DNA of 64,000 nucleotides from CAZCAC01 sp964496575 (GTDB lineage Bacteria; Planctomycetota; UBA1135; GCA-002686595): the NCBI GenBank assembly GCA_964496575.1, contig CAZCAC010000013.1, forward strand, positions 38,121 through 102,120, written 5' to 3'. Below the pieces are notes generated by a model. That model saw only the letters and a program-made list of their open reading frames with translations. It was not told where the DNA came from and did not search any database. Each line of letters begins with the position of its first letter. Position 1 is the first letter of the stretch. Shown piece by piece: positions 19,101 to 25,862 of the stretch. The position numbers were made by a program, and so were the translations under genes.

Positions 19101-19623
19101 CTTCGACGCCGCCGAGCTCGTCGGCGGGAACGAGATCTACGCGCGCAATCCGAGCCTCCTGCGGCGCTTCCGGCTCACCATCGGTCCCCGCAGCTTCACC
19201 GTGGCGTCGGCGAAGTACCTCGGGGACGGTGATCTCGCCACGGGAAACGACTATCTCGACGTGACCGTGACCGAATCGATCGATGAGGACGGGCACCCTC
19301 CCACCGGTCAGCTGAGCTTGATCCCACGCTACTTCACCGTCACCACCCTGGGAGTGGAAGATTCGCTGCCGGCAACCGCTTCGGTGAAGATCGAGTTCCA
19401 GGCGACGTCGGCGAACAGCCAAGGCGACCCCGACGAGTCTTCCGTCTTCCCCGACGTGAGCCTCTGGGCGACCGACATCAGCCAGCTCAACGAGGCGCCG
19501 GCGAACACCGGCTTCCGCTTCTTCCGCTATCGAGTGACCTTCGATATCGCGGAGCAAGGAGAGCTGAGTGCCGACATGCCGCGCCCGGTGCTGGACTTCC
19601 TGCGCATCCCTTTCAGGTTCTAG
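16123..19623 (+). CDS. Large glycine-rich lipoprotein with Ig-like N-terminal region
   Basis: The 1166-residue lipoprotein has the lipobox S-I-A-G-C. The N-terminal part resembles bacterial Ig-like (Big_5-type) domains, with P-I-K-F-R-F-S-Q-S-V-D-F and a second copy near L-E-L-N-Q-P-V. About residues 505-870 are very glycine-rich, with tracts such as GGGGG and repeated G-G-x-G-G-x units, as in autotransporter-like or surface matrix proteins. The end is beta-rich and closes with L-D-F-L-R-I-P-F-R-F. The ATG at 16123 is chosen because it opens a lipoprotein signal; the frame extends upstream into the preceding gene. A structural or surface role is likely, but no specific function can be assigned. 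Confidence 0.75.
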   Translation: MATPEATHFERTAGNRGARTPWLCLLTTCLSIAGCSGSSSNPSASPGGEFSLLSTSVTSGQTWQINRPIKFRFSQSVDFSTVSRNTIRIQREGGQPAFGDFSLDPLDLDPVDGKPRAVLFQPICPTLGDFSDAGFEPNGVRYQVDLPGMSSGATTVRSLRTGQALETDGYTLTFVTASDDLLAELFLDPVLGPPAPLLRPSSEVACRVEVIDPETGEVVAREFHQELDGSASLEEGYLVPNNLYSAPETQVTIYLELNQPVSPTADNINDDRLRLEYLTLAGTWSPLPIELELVANCTDSGATVRLIPIGILPQDRALRVVVTAQFEDLVGDRNIVALDRFALMQTDAQLDHLGAPAQAGDELFEPFNPYDNAFEDTTSGLDAPRSTWGDESSGDEGLQATFAFDGTGGPQGEFDLKIESGTEVIFDTTATTFIGGPDFSPQYTQLAVGGRLDVRHLLIEEGGALRCQGPNPARILATGDVTVRGTLSVDGSDAGPVVALDTPFLAESGAAGQGGGGDGGTGSYLTSQVTPRGQNGFGAFQVANQGGEGGESGWHPSNHDGGYFRRAGGGGGGRLGHDVLVHGTDGVTLCPTEWVYGLNAESGFLGHDNATSSQGPHKPYGGHVGPSPFTSSAGPSDDFFGVKRKNFDTAQEALVIGELPTPWPGAGGGAGGDATRTDTYPPTIFVHNAQDKGAGGGGGAGALTVMALSRIIVEGHGSITAIGGHGSGGENTTATNRIGGGSGGGSGGHLILQAGLEIDLSGAFLGGQSGVTKEEQLFHAINARGGEGGAGANNAGGAANNERIVRRQDAKHTGTSSASDPQDNPWLPVLPQTCIDYNTSILGSNQNYVVRCAGGDGGPGLVQLHVGNLSGAPAEHDIKYPGGEIAHLRDLVWPPPHGLNELTWIWEDQLLPSFGRFSKTQSTWIPLGAATVAPGSSTPDPLVFLFDGVDPSSGKIARDESGGTIEDLAPLLQPAAAIESPGLPDRRSANTVRFDAAELVGGNEIYARNPSLLRRFRLTIGPRSFTVASAKYLGDGDLATGNDYLDVTVTESIDEDGHPPTGQLSLIPRYFTVTTLGVEDSLPATASVKIEFQATSANSQGDPDESSVFPDVSLWATDISQLNEAPANTGFRFFRYRVTFDIAEQGELSADMPRPVLDFLRIPFRF

Positions 19624-19718
19624 ACGGGATCGGTACGGCGCCTACTTCCCGAGCTCCTTGCAGTCCTGACGGCGCGCAGTAGCGTGGTGGTCCCGCATCC
19701 CCGACCAGCTCTCCGAAC

Positions 19719-21662
19719 ATGATCCTGCCCCTGATCGCCGCGCTCGGCACTCTCCTCCCGGAACCGCAGGCCGACGCCTCCCTCCCCGATCGCGTCGTCG
19801 ATTCCTGGCCTGGAGAGGAGTCGAAATGGCACGGCTTCGCGCGCCACGACTTCGAGCTCGACGGTCGCCGCTGCATCGTCGTCGAGCCGCGCGAGGTCGC
19901 GCCGGATCGCCCCTGGATCTGGCGCGCGCGTTTCTTCGGCCACGAGCCGCAGACCGACGTCGCGCTGCTGGAGCGCGGCTTCCACCTCGCCTACATCGAC
20001 GTGGCGGGGATGTTCGGCAACGAGACGGCGTGCGCGCACTGGGATACGTTCCACGAGTACTTGACCGGTGAGCACGGGCTCGCGCCGCGGGTCGCGATCG
20101 AGGCGATGAGTCGCGGCGGGCTCATCGCCTTGAACTGGGCCGTTCGCCGGCCGGAGAAGGTGGCCTGCCTCTACCTCGACGCTCCCGTCTTCGACGTGCG
20201 CAGCTGGCCCGGAGGCGCCGGGGTCTCGACCCGGCGCGAGGCGGAGTGGAAGCAGTGCCTCGCCGCGCACGGCCTCGAGGCCGCGGAGGGCGAGAGCTTC
20301 GAGCTCTTCCCGGCGGAGCGGCTCGCGCGAATCGCTCCGACCGTTCCCGTCCTGGCGGTGTGCGGCCTGGCCGATGAGGTGGTGCCCTTCGCCGAGAACA
20401 CCGGCGTGCTCGCCTCGCGGTACCGCGGCGCCGGCGGCTCGATCTTCGTCGTCGAGAAGAAAGGAGTCGGCCACCACCCGCACAGCCTCGAGGACCCGAG
20501 GCTGATCGTCGACTTCATCCTGCGCCACACCGTCGGCAGCGGCGACAGCTTCGTCCTGCGCGACGGACTCCGTCGGTCGCACGCGGTCTTCAGCGCGGAG
20601 AAGCGCGGCCGCGTCGCCTTCCTCGGCGGCTCGATCACGTACAACCCCGGCTGGCGCGACCTGCTGGGCGAGGAGCTGCAGCGCCGCTTCCCCGACGCGG
20701 AGCTCGAATTCGTCGCGGCGGGAATCCCGTCGATGGGCTCGACGCCCGGTGCGTTTCGCCTGGAGCGGGACGTGCTCTCCCGCGGGCGCGTCGATCTGTT
20801 GTTCGTCGAGGCCGCGGTCAACGACGCGACCAACTCGCGGACCGCCACCGAGCAGCTGCGCGGGATCGAGGGCATCGTCCGCCACGCCCGGCGCGCCAAC
20901 CCCGCCTGCGACGTCGTGCTGATGCACTTCGTCGATCCGGACAAGATGGAGAAGTTCGCGCGCGGCGAGGTGCCGCCGGTGATCGTGCAGCACGAGAAAG
21001 TGGCGGAGCACTATCGAACGCCCTCCCTCGATCTCGCCCGCGAGGTGACCAAGCGCATCCAGAACGGCGAGTTCACCTGGAAGGACGACTTCGTGAACCT
21101 CCACCCCTCGCCCTTCGGCCAGCGCCTCTACTTCGAGTCGATGCGACGGTTGATCGACGCCGCCTGGCGGGAGGGGCCTCGACCCACCGCAGCGCCGAAG
21201 CTCCCCGAGCCCCTGGACCGCGACTCCTACGACGCCGGCTACATCGTCGATATCGACCGGGCCCGGCTCGGCGAGGGCTGGACGATCGTCGAGAGCTGGC
21301 GCCCCACCGACGGCAAGGGCACGCGCGCGGGTTTCGTCGACGTACCGATGCTGGTGTCGCAGACGCCGGGAGCGAAGCTGAGCCTCTCCTTCGAGGGACG
21401 GGCGGTCGGCATCTGGGTGGCGGCGGGGCCCGACGCGGGGTGGATCGACGCTCGCGTCGACGGTGGAGCCTGGCGTCGTGTCGATCTCATCCTGCGCTGG
21501 AGCAGCCGCCTGCACCTGCCCTGGCTCCACGTCCTCGCCGCGGGACTGGACGGCGGCGAGCACTCGCTCGAGCTGCGTCTGCCCGAAGAACCGCCGGGCG
21601 AGAACCGGGGCCGAGCGGTCCGCATTCGCGCCTTCGTGGTCAACGGGCCGGCGATCGACTGA
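19719..21662 (+). CDS. Two-domain esterase: alpha/beta hydrolase fused to SGNH/GDSL hydrolase
   Basis: The 647-residue protein has a short N-terminal hydrophobic stretch, perhaps a signal peptide. The N-terminal half is an alpha/beta hydrolase: nucleophile Ser131 in EAMSRGG, Asp219 in CGLADEVVP, and His at 252-253 in VGHHPHS. The C-terminal half starts at FLGGSITYN (Ser305 of an SGNH block I), with A-A-V-N-D (block III-like) and N-L-H-P-S-P-F-G carrying the expected His. About 130 beta-rich residues follow. Both catalytic sets look intact, so two ester-cleaving activities on one substrate, probably an acylated polysaccharide, are plausible. The substrate is inferred only. The gene lies 95 bp after the glycine-rich lipoprotein gene. 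Confidence 0.82.
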   Translation: MILPLIAALGTLLPEPQADASLPDRVVDSWPGEESKWHGFARHDFELDGRRCIVVEPREVAPDRPWIWRARFFGHEPQTDVALLERGFHLAYIDVAGMFGNETACAHWDTFHEYLTGEHGLAPRVAIEAMSRGGLIALNWAVRRPEKVACLYLDAPVFDVRSWPGGAGVSTRREAEWKQCLAAHGLEAAEGESFELFPAERLARIAPTVPVLAVCGLADEVVPFAENTGVLASRYRGAGGSIFVVEKKGVGHHPHSLEDPRLIVDFILRHTVGSGDSFVLRDGLRRSHAVFSAEKRGRVAFLGGSITYNPGWRDLLGEELQRRFPDAELEFVAAGIPSMGSTPGAFRLERDVLSRGRVDLLFVEAAVNDATNSRTATEQLRGIEGIVRHARRANPACDVVLMHFVDPDKMEKFARGEVPPVIVQHEKVAEHYRTPSLDLAREVTKRIQNGEFTWKDDFVNLHPSPFGQRLYFESMRRLIDAAWREGPRPTAAPKLPEPLDRDSYDAGYIVDIDRARLGEGWTIVESWRPTDGKGTRAGFVDVPMLVSQTPGAKLSLSFEGRAVGIWVAAGPDAGWIDARVDGGAWRRVDLILRWSSRLHLPWLHVLAAGLDGGEHSLELRLPEEPPGENRGRAVRIRAFVVNGPAID

Positions 21663-21721
21663 CGCGCCGTGCTGCAGGTCTGCGTGGACCCGTCAATCAA
21701 GTGTTGACAGGCCCATCCACA

Positions 21722-23152
21722 TCAGGGAATCCAGAGGACCTCGACGCCATTCGACAGGTTGAACTCGCTTCCGCAGGGACCCCCGACGGGATCGCGATAC
21801 CAGAGCTGATAGCGACGGAGGTCGCCGCTGGCCACTCCCCCTTTGGCAGTGATGTCGATGGTCGTGGCGATGTCGCCGAGGATGTTGGCGATCACCACCT
21901 CGAGGCGGGTCACCGCCCCGCCGGCGCAGCGCAGGCCGTCGCCGAAGGCGAGGCCGTCTCCGCCGCCCACCGCGTTGTTCCCCTGGAAGAAGAGGCCCGC
22001 CTGACCCGGTATCGCCCCGTAGGCGAAGAGAGTCAGGTCGGCGGCGAGGATGCTGGGGCTGCCGGTAGCGGTCAGGAGTGCCCCCTGGCCGGAGGAGTTC
22101 GCGCATCCCTGTCCGGCGAATCCGGGGTTGTCACAGGGACAGGAGGCTCCGGTACCGTCACCGAAGCAGAAGGAGGTGATATAGCCCACTCCCTGGAAGA
22201 GGTGCACCTTCCTGTCCCCGCCGCCGATCAGAAGATCGGGCGACCCGTCGCCGGTCCAGTCGCAGAGGGAGGGCTTGCTGCGCCCCGGTGAGCTCAGGGA
22301 GACCGGCACGCCGTTGGTCAGGACCGAGACGAACCCCGCAAAGGTCGGCGCCGAGTTCGTGCCCACGTTCGGGTAGAAGCGCACGCCCCCCGTCGAGTAG
22401 CCGGTCAGCAGGTCCTTCTTCCCGTCGCCGTCGAGGTCGGCGATAACCGGCGTCGCCCTCCCACTGCCGACGATCAGGTCCGTCCCGTTGTTCTGCACGA
22501 GCTCCACCACCTGGAAGTCCGGCGCGGTGGCGGTGCCCTCGTTGCGGAGGTAGCGCACCCGGCCGTCATTGCCGCCGACGATGAGATCTCTGCGGCCGTC
22601 CTCGTCCCAGTCGGGCATCGCGGGCGCCGCGGCCTTGCCCACGTCGAGTTGGACCTTGCCGCCGGGCGGCCCCACCAGGAGGTACTGGCCGTTGTTGAAC
22701 GCCGGCGCTGCGTTGGTGGCGATGTTGGTGAAGAGCCTGATCCGCCCGCAGCCGAGGCCGAGGAGGAGGTCCTTGCGCCCGTCCAGATCCCAGTCAACGA
22801 CCAGGATGGTGCTGGGGCCTCAGCCGCTCCCCGGCTCCTGGAGGTCTCCCCCGCCCGCCTGGGCGAAGAAGAACCCGTTGAAGAGCGGGCTGTCCGCCGT
22901 CCCCACGTTGATGAAGACGCGCACCTTGACCGGGGTCGTGGAGCCGTAGCCGTTGGTCACCACCAGGTCGCAGAGTCCATCCTCGTTCCAGTCGACGCCG
23001 GCGGCCGCCGCATCGTTGGGCATCGTGATGTCGACGCCACTGGACTGAATGGTCTCCTCTGGCCCCACGTGGAGCTGGGCGTGGGCCAGGGGGGCAGTGG
23101 TAGCGAGCAACAGGAGCGAGGCGGCTCCCGCCTTCGAAAGGGTGTTGATCAT
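21722..23152 (-). pseudogene. Secreted FG-GAP/VCBS protein interrupted by one in-frame TGA
   Basis: From the ATG at 23152 the frame encodes a signal peptide (ending near A-H-A-Q), then VCBS-type repeats (D-W-N-E-D-G-L-C-D-L). It meets TGA at 22820-22822, after residues E-P-G-S-G. Beyond the stop, the same frame continues for over 360 codons without another interruption: more repeats (DWDLDGRKDLLLG, DWDEDGRRDLIVG), then a Y-C-F-G-D...C-P-C-D-N domain and the terminal signature RYQLWYRDP / NLSNGVEVLW. Homology resumes immediately, so a single substitution explains the break. It could be a recent nonsense mutation, a sequencing error or readthrough; nothing nearby supports selenocysteine. Without the stop the protein would be 476 residues. 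Confidence 0.8.
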
Positions 23153-23347
23153 CTCATCAGGGGGATCGGTGGAAACGAAAACCCGGCGGGCCGGTGCTCG
23201 CCCAAGGGGTTCAATCCTACCGCATTCCCGAGAACCGGATAGGGATCGCTCTTGAGGGATTGCTCCAGGGGGCAGTCCACGGGAGCCAGGACCGTGCCTG
23301 TGAGCTGGAGTCCGCCTCCGAGGTCTCCCCGCAGGATGCGAAGAGCG

Positions 23348-23830
23348 CTACTGGAAGGTCACTGCGCGCGCGCTCCAGCCGGTGATGGTGTTCCAGCCCA
23401 CCGCGAGCGGCGCGTCGAGAGCGATCGCCTCGATGGCGCTGAGCTGGTTCGCGACGAACATCCCCGTGGAGAAGGGCGCGCCACCCACGGGCCAGATCGT
23501 GCCTTCCTCGAGGTTCTGGTCGTACGAGTAGCCGCCCATCCAGGAGCCGTCGCGGTCGACGCACTCCGCCGTGGAGAGCTCCACCGAGGTCAGGCCCCCC
23601 AGCGCCGGCAGGTGCGTCATGCCCGTGCCCGCCTCCCAGCGGAAGGCTTCGATCACGTTGGGCGAGGTACCCCAGCCGACGACCACCTCACCATCGCCGC
23701 TCACGGCGCGCGCGTTGGAGTCGCTGGTGATGCCGGCTACCACACCCAGGAGCTGGAGCTGAGCGCTCGAGGGCGCGACAGCGGCGAGGGAAGGTGTCGC
23801 GAGGGCGAGGAGGGTGATGCTGTTTCTCAT
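23348..23830 (-). CDS. Secreted protein with HAF-like repeats
   Basis: The 160-residue protein has a signal peptide (M-R-N-S-I-T...P-S-S-A-Q). The body contains A-V-S-G-D-G-E-V-V-V-G-W and A-F-R-W-E-A-G-T-G-M, typical of the HAF extracellular repeat family (beta-propeller-like). Known HAF proteins usually have many repeats and are two to three times longer; only about two or three units are visible here, so this may be a shortened copy. It has no C-terminal signature like those of the neighbouring secreted genes. It is divergent from the vWA gene, with a 129-bp region between that contains a 20-bp repeat. Confidence 0.6.
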   Translation of the reverse strand: MRNSITLLALATPSLAAVAPSSAQLQLLGVVAGITSDSNARAVSGDGEVVVGWGTSPNVIEAFRWEAGTGMTHLPALGGLTSVELSTAECVDRDGSWMGGYSYDQNLEEGTIWPVGGAPFSTGMFVANQLSAIEAIALDAPLAVGWNTITGWSARAVTFQ

Positions 23831-23914
23831 CGCAGTACTCTAGGGCGATCGCGCCAGGCCGCTACCCTTCGCAACGCGACCCTGCGTGACTCGGAATGGC
23901 GGATATCTTACCCC

Positions 23915-23934
23915 GGATACGGAGTCCGGCTCCT
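23915..23934 (+). repeat. Half-copy of the GGATACGG hairpin element
   Basis: This 20-bp stretch, starting GGATACGGAG and ending GGCTCCT, matches the arm of the inverted-repeat element at 25759-25855 (identical to the right arm read in reverse). It lies just upstream of the vWA gene, so that gene is bracketed by copies of the same sequence. Confidence 0.75.
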
Positions 23935-23959
23935 ATCATCCGGGACCACCACTCGCCCG

Positions 23960-25756
23960 ATGCCGATGGGATCCAAGCTCCTAGCCCTCCTGATCACTTT
24001 GTTCCTCGGCGCCCACGTCGTACCCACGGCCAGTGCGCAGAGTGCTCTGCAAGAGCTCGTGAAGCAGATCGAGGAGAAGGGGACTAGCGCGAGTGCCGCG
24101 CAGTTCAAGAAGCTCACCGCCTTCAAGAACGAGGCTTCCTTCAAGGCGATGCAGCGGATCTGCAAGAGCCTGCAGAACGCCGGCAACCTCAAGGCGGCAT
24201 ACGCCGCGTTCGACGCCTACCGCGACGTTCCCGGTCTTTCCCGGCGGGCCGTCAGCTATCTCGCCGGAGAGGCGGATTCGGGTCTGGAACGGGCGCGACG
24301 GGCCGCCGCAGCCGGCTTGATCCGCTACGGGGCCCGGGCCGAACCCGAGCTGCGCGAGCTGCTCGGCAGCAAGGACGAGGTCGTTCGAGGCTACGCCATC
24401 AAGCCTCTCATCCCGATCCTCGGCAAGGAGGGCACGCCGAAGGCGCTGGAGCTGATTCTCGACAACCTGAGGCTCGGGACCTCGGGAAACCGGACGCAGC
24501 TGCTCCAGGCGCTGCAGCCCTTCACGGCGGAGGAGTGCAACCGGAACTTCGCTTCGCGCCTCGTCGATTCCAAGGTCGACTCGTTGCTCAAGGTGCTGAT
24601 CGTCGAGACGATCGCCGCGCACCGGCAGCCGGGTGTTTCAGAGGCCCTCGTGCGCGCGCTGCGGGACAAGTCGACGGACGTGCAGTTCGCCGCTCTCGAG
24701 GCCCTGGGGGCGCGGGGCGAGACGTCGCACGTCAAGGCGCTCAAGAAGCTCGTCCGGTCGGAGGACGACGCGGTGCGGCGCCTGGCGGTGATCTCGCTGG
24801 CCCGGCTGCTGGGGACCGATCCGCGCTGGTTCCGCGAGCTTCAGTCGATGGCGCGTGACAAGAACCCGGCCACGCGGCAGGGTGCGGCGGTCGCCCTGGC
24901 CGAGCTGCGCACACCCGAGGCGCTGGAGGTGCTGCACAAGATGCTCGCCGACACCGATCCGGCCGTGCGCCGACAGACCCTGCAGCTCGTCGGCAACCTG
25001 CGTCGCAAGGATTCGCTGCCCTTCCTGATGGGCCGGCTGAACGGCGAGCGCGGCCGGCTCAAGATGGATCTGCTCACCACCTTGCGGCTGATCACCGGGC
25101 TCGACAACGGCACCTCCTACGAGCGCTGGAAGCGGTGGTGGGACAACGAGGGCGCCACGTTCACGGTGCCCGACTACGAGGTGGCGCTGAAGGTGGAGAA
25201 GGAGCGTCGGAAGCGAGCCAGCGAGGGACGGACGGTGAGCTCCTTCTACGGCCTGGAGGTGGTCAGCGATCGCGTCTGTTTCGTCCTCGACACCTCCAGC
25301 TCGATGCGCACGAAGCTGGGGAAGAAGACCAAGATCGAAGCCGCCAAGGAGGAGCTCTCGAATGCTCTGCGAAAGTACCCGGGCGCCGATCTGTTCAACA
25401 TCGTTTTCTTCTCGTCCGATGTTCATGCGTGGCAGGACGAGCTGGTCGAGATGAACGACGAGCGGCGCTCGAAGGCGCTCTCCTACGTCTCTCGCCAGAA
25501 GGCGAGCGGCACCACGGCGCTCTACGACGCGTTGGAGCTCGCCTTCCAGGACAAGCGCGTGGATACCTTGTTCCTCGTGACCGACGGTTCACCCCAGGGC
25601 GGCGCGATCGACGACCCGGTGGCGATCCGGGAAGAGGTCCAGCACTGGAACTCCGCCCGGCACATCCGCATCCACTGTGTCTCGGTCGGGCGCGGCAGCC
25701 GCTTGCTGAAGTGGCTGGCGAAGGACACCGGCGGAAAGTACCGGGAAGTCAAGTAG
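23960..25756 (+). CDS. Secreted HEAT-repeat protein with von Willebrand factor A domain
   Basis: The 598-residue protein has a signal peptide ending near A-S-A-Q (ATG at 23960, with a second in-frame ATG at 23966). Residues 30-390 are alpha-helical HEAT-like repeats (for example D-V-Q-F-A-A-L-E-A-L-G-A-R-G and A-V-R-R-L-A-V-I-S-L-A-R). A vWA domain follows with an apparently complete MIDAS: DTSSSM at residue 444, T in A-S-G-T-T-A-L-Y, and D in V-T-D-G-S. It therefore should bind a divalent metal and a protein partner in the periplasm or outside. It ends directly before the inverted-repeat element at 25759-25855. Confidence 0.87.
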   Translation: MPMGSKLLALLITLFLGAHVVPTASAQSALQELVKQIEEKGTSASAAQFKKLTAFKNEASFKAMQRICKSLQNAGNLKAAYAAFDAYRDVPGLSRRAVSYLAGEADSGLERARRAAAAGLIRYGARAEPELRELLGSKDEVVRGYAIKPLIPILGKEGTPKALELILDNLRLGTSGNRTQLLQALQPFTAEECNRNFASRLVDSKVDSLLKVLIVETIAAHRQPGVSEALVRALRDKSTDVQFAALEALGARGETSHVKALKKLVRSEDDAVRRLAVISLARLLGTDPRWFRELQSMARDKNPATRQGAAVALAELRTPEALEVLHKMLADTDPAVRRQTLQLVGNLRRKDSLPFLMGRLNGERGRLKMDLLTTLRLITGLDNGTSYERWKRWWDNEGATFTVPDYEVALKVEKERRKRASEGRTVSSFYGLEVVSDRVCFVLDTSSSMRTKLGKKTKIEAAKEELSNALRKYPGADLFNIVFFSSDVHAWQDELVEMNDERRSKALSYVSRQKASGTTALYDALELAFQDKRVDTLFLVTDGSPQGGAIDDPVAIREEVQHWNSARHIRIHCVSVGRGSRLLKWLAKDTGGKYREVK

Positions 25757-25758
25757 CG

Positions 25759-25855
25759 GGATACGGAGCCCGGCTCCTTCCCGAACTTCATCGGGAAGCC
25801 GGTGCCGCACACCGGCTACCCCAGAAGGTGTGGGAAGGAGCCGGACTCCGTATCC
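25759..25855. repeat. Inverted-repeat hairpin element with GGATACGG ends
   Basis: The 24-nt arms, at 25759-25782 and 25832-25855, are complementary except for one base. They begin GGATACGGAG and end CTCCTTCCC. Within the spacer, AGCCGGTG and CACCGGCT form a second perfect stem with a 5-nt loop. The element starts 2 bp after the stop of the vWA gene and ends 7 bp before the ATG of the double sulfatase. The element at 57041-57135 has the same outer ends (GATACGGA) but a different interior. Confidence 0.85.
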
Positions 25856-25862
25856 TGGGCGT

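Noticed and set aside
22820..22822. TGA read as selenocysteine
   Set aside because: The position falls in a Gly/Ser linker between propeller repeats, the paralogs have no Cys there as a redox site, and no SECIS-like hairpin was evident just after it.
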